Positions 26,410 to 37,248 of a DNA stretch of 64,000 nucleotides are shown piece by piece. Within the stretch, counting starts at the first letter, position 1; each line of letters begins with the position of its first letter. The notes under the pieces are model-generated. The model saw only the letters and a list, made by a program, of their open reading frames with translations, was not told the origin of the DNA and did not search any database. This stretch comes from Megalonaias nervosa (Eukaryota > Mollusca > Bivalvia > Unionida > Unionidae): NCBI GenBank assembly GCA_016617855.1, contig JAECUM010009842.1, forward strand, positions 1 through 64,000, given 5' to 3'. A program made the translations under genes and the position numbers.

Positions 26410-26512
26410 ATAGTACACTTGTGTGGACAATCCCTGCCCCTGCTTTTGTTGCAGATATCCCCACAGCAATGGGGAGTGTCCATCATATTCACATCAGGAT
26501 CTCTTACTTTAC
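26410..26512 (-). CDS. NFX1: NFX1 exon (P-H-C-C-G-D-I-C block, first NF-X1 motif)
   Basis: Acceptor TTTATTACAG, donor GTAAAT. Two bases start the first codon and two are left. Residues are GKVRDPDVN, then TPHCCGDICNKSRGRDCPHK followed by CT. The pattern matches the family phrase P-H-S-C-G-E-V-C ... C-P-H-x-C that opens the NF-X1 finger array. It follows RCFCG of the 31,521-31,598 exon in frame. The exon was found by searching for the missing piece between its neighbours, and phase confirms it on both sides. Confidence 0.92.
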
Positions 26513-26754
26513 CTGTAATAAAAATCAAAGAAAAATATTCTACTGCCCCTTACACATCACATTTTTTTCAAAATCAACTAGATGATTCTGATTTGAATTT
26601 CAGGCTCTAAAAAGTCTAATACAGCAGTTCAAGTTTAAAATGAGGTAAATTCATCAACAATGGAGCTCCCATGAACTTGTGGCCTGAGGTCGACATTGTA
26701 TGAGCAGAGTTGATCTTGATCATAAAGAGGGCCATTAATTTTCAATATAAAACA

Positions 26755-27672
26755 CTTTAATGATGATCAATAAGTGTGATCTAGATTGAGCGACATGTCC
26801 AACATTATTTAATGATGATCCATAAGTGTTATCTAGCTTGAATGACATGTACAACATTGTTTAATGATGATCAATAAGTGTTATCTTGATTGAGTGACAT
26901 GTCCAACATTGTTTAATGATGATCAGTAAGTGTTATCTAGATTGACATGTCCAACATCGTTTAATGATGATCAATAAGTGTTATCTAGATTTAGTGACAT
27001 GCCCAACACTGTTTAATGATGATCGATAAGTGTTATCTATATTGAGTGACATGTCCAACATCGTTTAATGATCAGTAAGTGTGATCTAGATTGAGTGACA
27101 TGTCCAACATTATTTAAATTATCAGTGTGATCTAGACTGAGTGACATGTCCAACATTATTTAATGATGATCAATAAGTGTTATCTAGCCTGAGTGACATG
27201 TCCAACATTATTTAAATTATCAGTGTTATCTAGATTGATTGACATGTCCAACACTAATGATCAATAAGTTATTTAGCATGAGCGACATTTCCAACATTGT
27301 ATAATGATCATTAAGTATTATCTAGACAGTGATATGTCCAAGATTGTTTAATAATGATCTACATGTACTATTTAGCTTGAGTTAAAGTCCAACATTATTT
27401 AATAAACAATAAGTGCTATTTAGCTTGAGTACCATGTCCAACATTGTTTAATGATGATCAACATGTATTATCTAGTTTGCATGACATGTCCAACATTATT
27501 TAATGATCAATAAGTGTTATTTAGCTTGGGCGAAACATCCAAGATTGTTTATTGATAATCTAGCTTAAGTGACATGTCCAACATCATTTAATAATCAATA
27601 AGTTTTAATTAGCTTCAGTGACATGTCCAACATTGTCTAATGATGATTTGTACGTATTATCTAGCCTAATGT
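26755..27672. repeat. Tandem array, about 52-bp units
   Basis: Around 17 imperfect units of TTTAATGATGATCAATAAGT, GTTATCTAGATTGAGTGACA, TGTCCAACATTG. Divergence rises toward the right end, as expected where an array stops homogenising. No unique spacers. Intronic in NFX1. Confidence 0.95.
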
Positions 27673-27789
27673 CCACAATTGTATTAGTCAAAATGCTGAT
27701 AAGAAAACAACAGAATCCATCTGTCCAGTGACCTTTCGAAACCTGATCAAGTTCTGTACATACTCACATCGAAGTCAGATATAATGGCA

Positions 27790-27960
27790 AACTACAGAAA
27801 TCCAGATCTGCCATTGCACAATGTGCCAGCAGATCTGGGTTTATGCGGTTTGTCAGAATTAACAAGCTGGACAAACATTGTAGACCCTTATCTGCTGGTG
27901 CATTATGCGATGGCAAATCAGGGTCAATGTTGTTTGCAGTTGGACTATACTTACAGATGA
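27790..27960. repeat. Diverged copy of a small dispersed element
   Basis: Phrases GCACAATGTGCCAGCAGATC, CAATGTTGTTTGCAGTTGGACT and ACTTACAGATGAGTAT parallel those of the inverted-repeat element at 32,324-32,541. The rest of 27,961-30,350 is AT-rich, with no feature that I can support. Confidence 0.5.
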
Positions 27961-30354
27961 GTATTCTCTATAAGCAAAACTAATGGGGACAAATGGTCAC
28001 TAGTTTGTAAATCTGGATGAGATAAATTTGTGGATCACTGTAAAATTCTATGAACAAAATGACAACCAAATTACAAACAACGAAAGTTTTATATTTAATA
28101 AAAGTGTTAATAATATTCTCAATAACATAATATTCAGGCAAGGTTTAACATCAATAACTGAGATAATCTAAGAGAAACTGCCACTGACCATTAAAGCATG
28201 CCAATTTAAATTTGATTTTCAATCTTTAAGAAATAACACAGACAATAAGCAAAAAAATCATATTGGATTGAGACAAACTGTTGCTCTAAGGCTTCACCTC
28301 TACTAAGGAACCATTTTTTCAAAACATGTTTATGTTTAGTAAGGTATTATGATATGATAATCTATACTGAATTATAAATATCGCGTAAACAAAAACATTT
28401 TAATTTGCAATGTTAATACCATAAGCCTTGGGACACCTTAACTATTTTTAAAAGTAATTTTTTATGATCTATAAATGTTGGGTCACTAAGCTGTAGCAAG
28501 TTTTATGTATTATAAGTCTTGGAACACCATCTTTTCTTACCAATCAATCAATATATTTTATTGATCGTAACAACATTTCTAAAACAAATTGCTTTGTGGT
28601 TGTTAAGGGATCATGAATTATTACAAGGCAAGTTTGTAAGTTAATACAATCTGTTTGAAAAGTCAATAAATATATTTAATTTAATGTATTTAATCTTCCT
28701 CAGTTTTCTTATTATTTCTACTAATTCAAATGTATATAATTTGATCAGATGATGACAAGAATTCAGCATTAGTTGGTTGCTGTACTCATTTGTAACAGTA
28801 ATCTCTCCCTTTTGTCTCTAGTTTTTTTATTATTTGTTCTATGCATTATTGCATTAGAATTTTGTATCAATGCACTAGTAATTAAATTTTCACTTTGCAC
28901 TGAAGACGTAAATACCTAACTCATTCAAATGTGATCCCAGTATGACAACAATGAACAAACAATAGTGTTTGGTTCAACACTTGCATTAGCGAGTATATTT
29001 ATATAATGGCATCACCACATTTACACTGACAATTTTAACTTCTGATCAATGGAGTACATCGCCTGGATTCAAATTATAGGCACCACTAAACTTACATGTC
29101 TATAAAATACACACAGCTACAGTAATCGTGCAATTATAAACATGAATATGGGCAACTACACATCGAAGTATTGGAATAGCCACCAGACAAATTTCTTTCT
29201 TTACCCAAGCCAGTTTCAGGGTTTAAGTGATTAACTGAACTAGATTGCTGTCAGAAAACAAAAGATAAATCCATTATAAACAAAGAAGACACCAAAAGAA
29301 CAAGATGCCAATGAGTGGAAAATTGTGATTTTGTTAAGCCGAACATTTTTTGTTCTCAATGTTAATACTGGAATGAAATATTCTGTCAAATATTCTTCAA
29401 GCTGTTTTGGTATAAAGCTATATTCTGGTCATGCACATGAGAGCAGTAGCAAATGCCAAAATTATAATACTTTACATCCTCATAGCATTTTAAAATTTGG
29501 AATTTACAGAGGAAACAATATTAATCTAACAGTAACATAGTCATGGTTCATATAAAAAACTCAGAACCAAAGTTAAGGACCTTTCAAAGGCTTGTTAATA
29601 TTTTTCAAGGACTTGCTCAAATTAATTTGCCAACTTTTAAAGTCAAATTCTGAAAACTCTTTTACTTTGTCTCAAGTCCATTTCCTAATGATAAAGTTTT
29701 TCTTGAAAAATAAACATCAACATACAATAATGGAACTGTCATAAAAAGTTACTGACATAACTAACATTTCAGATGCATGTGCACTTTGTCAGGTAAGTGA
29801 ATTCTATCTTTCAAGTTATGTCAAATCTCTACAGTTTATTTCTTCAAACATTCATCCATATTCAATTTGTTGTCCAGATTATTCAATTCCTGTTTCATTT
29901 ATCTTTTCTAAGAGAGCTCAACTGAATGGTTACCCAATGGCTTCTGTCTTCACAATGTTGCTGTCAGCCTGAACTGTGAATGCTTCAGAGGAATTATGTC
30001 CCAAATAAGGGTTTTAATTCACCAGCTGTATTGGGTTTGTAGATATTTTTCTCCCAATCCATCTTCAAAAAAGGAAGTCATCAATGATTGTTGAGAAGAT
30101 TCCAAAGTGTCATGGATTTATCCCATCTGAACTCTTTGATCAATACTATCTAACTGAAACTATATGGGATTTGTGATCCATTTGCAATTAAACACTCATT
30201 TCCACATCATTATAGCAGATGACTAAGTTGACATTCACCAAGTTTCAGTTTTACTGATAGTGACACCTAAACCATGCTTTGGGAAGTAAAAATGTATCAC
30301 AGTGTGGCCCTAAGACATGGGATAATGATGAATACATCCAAATAAATATATGTG

Positions 30355-30697
30355 TGATAAAATGGATTTGGTTGTGATTTGGATTTTTAATGTAGCTTTA
30401 ACAATTTTTCAGTCATATCACTACGATGTCTGCAGTGTGGCAGTTTATAGTGATGTCTAGCACTGGGACATCATGCCGCTGACATGTGGTATGATGTCCC
30501 ACCCAGTCACATTATCCTGACACCAGGTCGATCAGTCCTAACACTAACCTCTTAATGCTGAGCGCCAAGCGAGGCAGCTGTTAGTACCATTTTTATAAGT
30601 CTTTAGTATGACTCGGCTGGGGATTGAACCCACAACCTCCCACATCCGAGGCGGACGCTCTAACCACTAGGCCACCGGAGCGGTCTGATAAAATGGA
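30355..30697 (-). mobile_element. SINE family A, copy 6, with perfect 12-bp target duplication
   Basis: The SINE spans 30,375-30,683 (head at the right). The 12-mer TGATAAAATGGA stands at 30,355-30,366 and again at 30,686-30,697, directly outside the two ends. This is the target-site duplication expected of LINE-mediated insertion, and it fixes both ends of the family. It is one of the younger copies by its intact body. Confidence 0.95.
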
Positions 30698-30784
30698 AGA
30701 TTAGAACAACTATTAATTCTTAGTGTTTCTTCAAAATAATTAAATAGGTAAAAATAAAAACAATTGATAGCAATATCTCAAATT

Positions 30785-31088
30785 CGACTACTCAGGTGGC
30801 TAAAGTAGTTAGAGAATCTGTCTCTGATGTCTGAACCCTGGCCGAGTCATACCAAAGACTTATAAAATTGGTGCTAGCAGCTGCCTCGCAAGGCACTCAG
30901 CATTAAGAGGTTAGTGTTAGGACTGGATGGCATTGCGTCAGGAGAATGCGACTGAGGTTAGACATGATGCTACATGTCTGCAGCATGATGCCCCAGTGCT
31001 AGACATCACTATAAACTGTCACTATGCAGACATCGCAGTGAGATGACAGAAATATTTTTAAAGCTACATTAAAAAATTCAAATCCAAA
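30785..31088 (+). mobile_element. SINE family A, copy 7, older, opposite orientation
   Basis: Head strongly diverged: the B-box region is shortened to GTCTGAACCC. Body recognisable from CCGAGTCATACCAAAGACTT to GACATCGCAGTGAGATGACAG. It lies about 100 bp from copy 6 in the opposite direction, head to head. Confidence 0.8.
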
Positions 31089-31520
31089 TAACTCAAATTC
31101 AAGGGCTTTCAAGGACTTTCAATGCATTCTTAGGAACTTTGCAAAGTTTTTTCCCAATTTGTTTTAATTTTCAAGGGTTTTTCAAGACAGAACATTGGAT
31201 TCAGGAGTTTTTCAAGATCTGCGCAAACCTTGAGTAGTCTAAAATTTAAATTCTTACATTTTGTGTATGAGTTCAAATTTTGTGTTAAAGTTGTTATTAC
31301 AGGGCCTGGTCCTAATCAACTGTTACTATACTGACAGGAAAAGAGTTTTTTATGTACACACACAAAAAGCCCCAAGACTGGGATGCTCCAATTAAAATTG
31401 AATCCAAAGTTGGTCAAAGATAAGCCTTTTTGTATCTGTAGAAGTCAAAGCCACACAGGACTGGCATAATAAGATCATTATGAATTCAGGCTTAATAGGA
31501 TGCAAGTCTATTTTACTTAC

Positions 31521-31598
31521 CACAAAAACATCTGTACTCATTAGGGAATTTGAAAGTGACATTTTGACAGGCAGGGCATCTCCAGCTGTTATCAGAAC
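31521..31598 (-). CDS. NFX1: NFX1 exon (W-R-C-P-A-C block)
   Basis: Acceptor CACCAACAG, donor GTAAGT. Two bases open the first codon and one is left. It encodes WRCPACQNV and YRCFCG, the conserved CXXC pair between the RING and the first NF-X1 finger. Confidence 0.95.
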
Positions 31599-31809
31599 CT
31601 GTTGGTGTAAACAAACTCATCTCAAGGCATTTTATACTAAACAATGTAAGAATAACATTTAAGTCTTTTTGAAATAAATCTTTGACAACGTTTTGCCTAC
31701 AATAAATCGGAAACATATTAGTCCAAATTTCCCTAAATGTTACTGGAGCAAAGATATGTGTATTCCTTTGGAAGACAATCAACACATCATAACCATAGTT
31801 TTTGGATTA

Positions 31810-31990
31810 AATTACTTCTGCTTAGATACAATACATCCATCATGAGAATGAAGAGTCCTCTCTCAAAATCACACCCTTTGCTATACTGATCCGAGGCACA
31901 AATACATCCAACATGAAAGCAAAGAGTCCTCTCCCAAAATCACATCCTCTGCTACACTGATCTGCAGACTTTCTACAAAAATATCTTTTC
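31810..31990. repeat. Two-copy direct repeat, about 70 bp
   Basis: The phrase AATACATCCA(T/A)CATGA plus AGAGTCCTCTC(T/C)CAAAATC is present twice in tandem, with about 10 percent differences. Confidence 0.7.
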
Positions 31991-32036
31991 TCTGGGTAAT
32001 TAAGATCATTATGAATTATAATTATTTGATAATTAA

Positions 32037-32191
32037 CCACTGATGTATGATATTGATCAGCATACATTGAATAAAGGTATCCTCTTAATTGTTCATGCAT
32101 TGTTTGAAGATAAAAATGTGAGGTTTTGGTTCAGTTTTAAGGCCATCTTTCAGCACATGACAAGCTATAGTAGTTTTGGTGGAGAAAGAAC
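32037..32191 (-). repeat. Long inverted repeat, left arm
   Basis: About 155 bp, inverted relative to 32,963-33,127 with roughly 90 percent identity by eye. The right part (TTTCAGCACATGACAAGCTA) is a SINE family B tail phrase. Confidence 0.85.
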
Positions 32192-32204
32192 TATAAACTA
32201 TTAA

Positions 32205-32257
32205 TTTTCGTCATCTCACTGCGATGTCTGCATTGTGGCAGTTTATAGTGATGTCTA
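32205..32257 (-). mobile_element. SINE family A fragment
   Basis: Only the phrase GATGTCTGCATTGTGGCAGT with TTATAGTGATGTCTA remains. Confidence 0.7.
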
Positions 32258-32323
32258 TAATAAAGATAATTAATTATCTGGGTAATTAATAATCATTTCT
32301 TTTTTCTTGCACAACAAAGCAAC

Positions 32324-32541
32324 ATACCATATATACTTCCATATAACTAGGGTCCAACAGCAAACTGCACAGATTGCAAACTGCTGTCACATAATGTACT
32401 ATCATATCTGGGTCTATGTAGTTTGATACAGTAATCAGTAGAACAAACAAAAGACTGATCTGCCAGCACATTATGCACTGGCAGCTTGGGGTCTATGCTG
32501 TTTCCAGCTGAACTCAACTTACAAGGGAGTATATATGGTAT
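32324..32541. mobile_element. Small inverted-repeat element (MITE-like), 218 bp
   Basis: Terminal inverted repeats ATACCATATATACT (32,324-32,337) and its exact complement (32,528-32,541). No coding content. A diverged relative lies at 27,790-27,960. It sits inside the loop of the long inverted repeat. Confidence 0.6.
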
Positions 32542-32962
32542 ATACATTCTGACAGGTGGTAAAATTGTTTATATTACCTGCAGTATCAGTATTTTATAAT
32601 ACATGTACAGCAACATTACTCATTTCCCAAACATCTTCCCACACTTATGTTTAGTTTTACCTCATACAAAGATATTCTCTCAGATCCTAAAGTTCTACCC
32701 TAACAAAATGTCCAAAAGTCCCTTACTTAAGAGGAGTTGTACGACATCATGCACGCATACACAGATGGGCATTATCAAATAATCCTGACCTTTTTAGAGG
32801 CTTCAGATGGCAAAATGGTCTAAGATGCTAGCCATTACAAAGCACTCACAAATCTCACCTCTATCCACGCAAATTTGCATCCTGACTTGACCAACCCACT
32901 TATGTTAGAAAGACTGCCAATAGCCTCCCATGAGTCGGTGGTTCTTCCCTTGGTCTTCATGG

Positions 32963-33127
32963 GTTCTTTCTCCACCAAAACTACTAGCTACTATGTATAG
33001 CTTGTCATGTGCTGAAAGATGGCCTTAAAACAGAGCCAAAACCTCACGTTTTATCTTCAAACAATGCAGAAACAATTAAGAGGATACCTTTATTCAATGT
33101 ACACTGATCAATATCATACATCAGTGG
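32963..33127 (+). repeat. Long inverted repeat, right arm
   Basis: Partner of 32,037-32,191. It begins GTTCTTTCTCCACCAAAACT and ends at ATCATACATCAGTGG, only 92 bp from the donor side of the RING exon. The segment 32,935-33,030 reads as a SINE family B body fragment (compare 52,962-53,195). Confidence 0.85.
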
Positions 33128-33218
33128 GTTTTTTTATCAAGAGGCTTCAAACAAATTATTGCAAGCCAGAAGAAAGAAAGTGGTGCATGCTGAATTGTAA
33201 CTTGGTCACTAGCCATAC

Positions 33219-33380
33219 CTTCCAGTATGGTGGTGGATGAACGTGCCCATGCCTTGATGCAGCGCAGATGAAAACAATGATAGCAGTTGGTGCAGCTCCA
33301 GACAGCATTTCTGACTCGGACTGTCTCACAACACACCATGCACTCATATGTTCCACAGCTTAGCTGCTCTATCAAAACAC
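33219..33380 (-). CDS. NFX1: NFX1 exon encoding the RING/PHD-like finger
   Basis: Acceptor CATGTTGCAG, donor GTATGG. It encodes [19 protein letters not shown], then [20 protein letters not shown]. The metal ligands C-x2-C, C-x2-C, H/C-x2-H-x2-C are all present. In the family this RING gives E3 ubiquitin ligase activity. The sequence favours NFX1 over its paralogue NFXL1, whose RING I recall as C-L-I-C and K-R-N-x-x-V/I-W. Phase joins it directly to the N-terminal exon. Confidence 0.95.
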
Positions 33381-35628
33381 CTGCAACATGTAACATAAAT
33401 ATATTGACACAGTCAAATAATTATTTTAAAGTGGATGGTATATATACAGGAACATAACCTGTATACCACAACAGGAACCAGTAAGATGAATCATTGGCAT
33501 TTAGCAGCTTTCAGTTTTTTTTAAATATATATTTTGGGACCAAAGCAGAAACTTAAAAACCTAAACAGAAATCTTTGAATATGTAGAATTTATTTGTGCA
33601 CATCATGGTTTGTTTAAAGCAATGGATAATTTTTTTATGAACACTTGCTCCATTAAGAAATCTGAAAGAATTTTTGTTTACACCTTCAAAGCTTCTGTCT
33701 GGGCAAGTCAGAAAACAACAAACAGAGGTTTTTCTATTTTTTCTGAATGGGGCTTATGAGCCATAGAATTGTGAATTTAAGTATAAATTGGAAAACAAAT
33801 TTGTATACACTGTTACTGTACAAAAACAATCCCAAAGAAAGAGATTTGCATACTGAAACATTTCAACGGCCTTTGGTACTGTGACTTTAATTCTCTTACT
33901 ACACTCATTATTGTAATTTAATATACAAATTGCAATGCATGTTGTTTAAAAAGATGATTCTGAATTATTTTTTGCATCTGAGCTAAAGGATGCTTTTATA
34001 ATTCATAAATTCTGGAGGACCAATTTTGTTAAAATCACTTGTAAAACATACCTTTTCACCTGTCTCAAAGTTTCAAGCGCTTTCCATCAAAATAAAAAAA
34101 TAACCACACATGTACAAAATAGTTACATACACAAGTTTGATAACAAGAGGGATCTATGCACATTAATGAGGTGACTGTGCTTGTTAACTAAAACCATTAA
34201 GATCTTGGATGAATACCATTATAAGCAAGATTCATATGTATTGAGGTGATTCTGCACCTGATTGGCTGAGCTTCTTTCCACTTGAGAGACCGTCTTTCTG
34301 ATCCAATTTTAATCAGATTTAGTAAATAGGTCACTCATATTCAAACCATATCTAACAAGCCCATATTTCAATTTCATCAAATCAAATCACAATTATGGTT
34401 TCTAAAGTGGCAACAAGCTCAGTCAATCTAATAAAGTGATTAAAGCATGACAATAACTGCCTGTCCAACATGGTTTAAATAGGAATAAAGCACTTATCCC
34501 TGACTAGTGCCTTGGAAAAGCATACTTGTCCAAAGTCAAAACTAAACATCATGGATCTTATGCTATGGGCTATGATCAGTCCTGAGAAGGCAGAATCTTT
34601 CCTTAACCATGCTGGATCAAGAAAATAATACTGGATTTGTTGGTGCATGCCTTGAAAATCAGAGGTTTTGAGTGATACAAAGAAAGCTCCTGCAATGATA
34701 CCAATGACTGAGCTGGCAAAGCATGTAGTTAAAGCTCATAAAATAGACTCAGAGTCCATCCATGCTAGGAGACAGTGATCTCCAGACCTTTACTTTCAGA
34801 CCCATCAACTGGATATCTGGGATTCGGAAAGCACCACAGTTGGTACAGAGTCACATCAGAGCCAAGACTGGTGATGAATCAGTCTCTTCAGATCATGTGA
34901 AGAAATACTGTAAGTATTATTCATAAGCACTACATACATTTAAAAATAGGTGATTATCTTCAGCTAGGATGAACTTTCTACACCCCCACCCTCATTAATC
35001 CTGCCAATTGTTGTGCTTATCTGTTATTACAGAGAGAAAAACAATGACTTATAAAGGCAAAATCAGCCATGCATTACGCCAAGCTGTCAGTGAAGTGGAT
35101 GCTATGAATTATGATAAATGCCATACACGTAACAAAACAGTGAGGTCCATTTAAAAGACAGGGCAAAAGGTGTAGGAAGCACAATATGCAGTTTGTTTGA
35201 TTGGTGGGGGGGCTAATTTTAATTATGTAATACATATATGTAACTAGCATGTAGCTTCCTCTTTTCTGATAAGGAAAAACCTTAAATCATGCCATAGATA
35301 ACTCCAGGGCCTCCCTTGGAAATATTTTTTTTGCGCCATGAAATTCACTCAATTTAAAAATGTGAAGCCACTTTCTCCCATTCATCAAAGTATTAAACAT
35401 GTACATCACAGACCCAGTTTGATTCCAGGTCTGATTCCTCCATTAACAAGTTACTGAAATAGTCCCTTGAGGTAGTAATAGCCCCAATTTCATGGGCTTT
35501 GATTCTCATGAAATGACAATCACCAACACAGAAATGAGTAAAAGAAACCATAAAACAACAAAATCAAATATGATCTCATACATTTACAATGGTAATTATA
35601 ATAACAAAATGATCTATTAAGAAGACAA

Positions 35629-35635
<7 letters not shown>
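33381..35635 (-). other. NFX1 intron; no recognised content
   Basis: AT-rich, no further exon seen. Phase shows that no coding exon is needed between the N-terminal exon and the RING exon. Confidence 0.5.

Positions 35636-35670
<35 letters not shown>
35636..35670. repeat. GA microsatellite
   Basis: (GA)n run with one AAAG interruption. A second simple repeat of ATGT/ATGG units is at 35,914-35,960, close to the donor of the N-terminal exon. Confidence 0.9.
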
Positions 35671-35672
<2 letters not shown>

Positions 35673-35990
35673 ATGAAATAAAGTTTATTCTCACACCCAA
35701 CAGTTGCCATGTGAATGCAGCTATGACAAATTGTAACTTCAGGACCTTATGTAGTCCTGCTGATCAATGATCATTGGTGACTTAACAAATGATAAACGTT
35801 AATCACCAAATGGCACAGTTGTGAATAAAATTCACATCAGATGAGTTTACCTTGATTGCAGTCCTTTGACATTTGCATTAACAAGACCACACACAAAATG
35901 ACCACCCATCACATGTATGTATGTATGTATGGATGGATGGATGTATGTATGTATGTATGTGCTAATTCAGTGATTATGTGATATACATAC

Positions 35991-37248
35991 TCCTCTGATT
36001 TTCATCATCCTTGTTGAACTTCTGCCTGCTGCTGAAGTTCATGCCATTACTCCCTCGTTGGCCTTGTAGTCTCCTTTTCCTCATCTCCCCGATGTACTTG
36101 TTCATATCACCCACCTCCTCTTCACCTCCTCGTCCCCACTTATCATTATCTTGATCTAACTGCACCTTTGCAAGGCTCTGTTCCTTTTGATTAGTACTGT
36201 CCTCTCTAATATGACCTCCAGCAACTTTGATATGTTCACTGTTTGAATTTTCCTTGTGTAAATGACCAAGTCTTCTTTCATTAACAGAATATCTCTGTTC
36301 TTCCTGAACTTGATCCTGCCTAGATGAACCACTTCTGGAGGATCCGTATTGCCTTCTCTCCCGAATTTGAGCACTTTCATTCTTACTGTACCTGATATCT
36401 GCTGACCTTCTGTCTCGCATGCTTTTACTAGAATCACTATTTTCTGATTTATCAATCTGTCTTTCATGTGGTGCTTTGTTACTCTGGTGACTTTGTTGGT
36501 TCCACCTTTGACTTTGTGACTGCAGCTGTTCATGTTTTAATTCATTCTTTGAATAAAAACTATCTGGATCCTGAAATGTATGGCTATTGGAATGATTGAA
36601 ATTCCTGCCACTACTGGATCTACCATCCTTTCCTTTGAAAGCTGCCGAGCGGGTAAATGTCCGGCTTGTTGAACTTTTCTGTCCAGTCCCACCCTGCTCT
36701 CTACCTGGGAACTCAGAGTACCTGTCTGACTTCTCTTTCAAAACTGGGGAGATTTTATTTTCTTTGCCAGCTTTGTCATCGCTTTGCTTGGAGAGTTGAC
36801 TCTTCCTGTCATCTACAATTTCTTGTGGAGATAAATCCTCATGCCAGTCATTAGCACCTGGAACCTGTCCAGTTGGCCCTGCTTTGGACTGATCCCCAAA
36901 ACCAGCTTTACTATGTTTATATGTTCTATAATCTCCCCTAATGGGTCTTTCTGGGTTGTAGGAATGCTTCCCTCTACTTCTACCAGTGTTGTATCTGCCG
37001 CGCAGACTGCGGCTTCCTTGTGAGTGTGCATAATCTTGTGAGTATGATATGTCTGGTATCTGTGGTTCATTCAAGTGCAGTGGGTACTGGAATGCTGGTG
37101 GAGGTTGGACATACATGTAGGGGGGAAAATGTTGCTGTGGATCTAAATAGCATAAGTATTGATCTGCATGTGCTGGCAGAGAGAGTGAACCATCGTAAGC
37201 TGGTATGTTCTGATACTCATCTGTTTCTTGCATTTTCCTCTCTTAAAC
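35991..37248 (-). CDS. NFX1: NFX1 first coding exon (start codon at 37,231-37,233)
   Basis: Acceptor CATCGTAG lies just before 37,248; a 15-base UTR stretch and the ATG follow; donor GTATGT follows 35,991. It encodes 414 residues that are Gln-, Ser-, Arg- and Gly-rich and probably disordered: a Tyr/Pro-rich start (YMYVQPPPAFQYP), RGRYNTGRSRGK near residue 80, then long S/R/Q-rich stretches. The vertebrate N-terminus carries a poly(A)-binding-protein (PAM2) motif; I see no clear match here. One base is left for the RING exon, and the join reads S-V-L-I-E-Q-L, as in the family. The length is typical. The protein is known to regulate transcription and mRNA stability; nothing in this sequence shows its role here. 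Confidence 0.9.
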
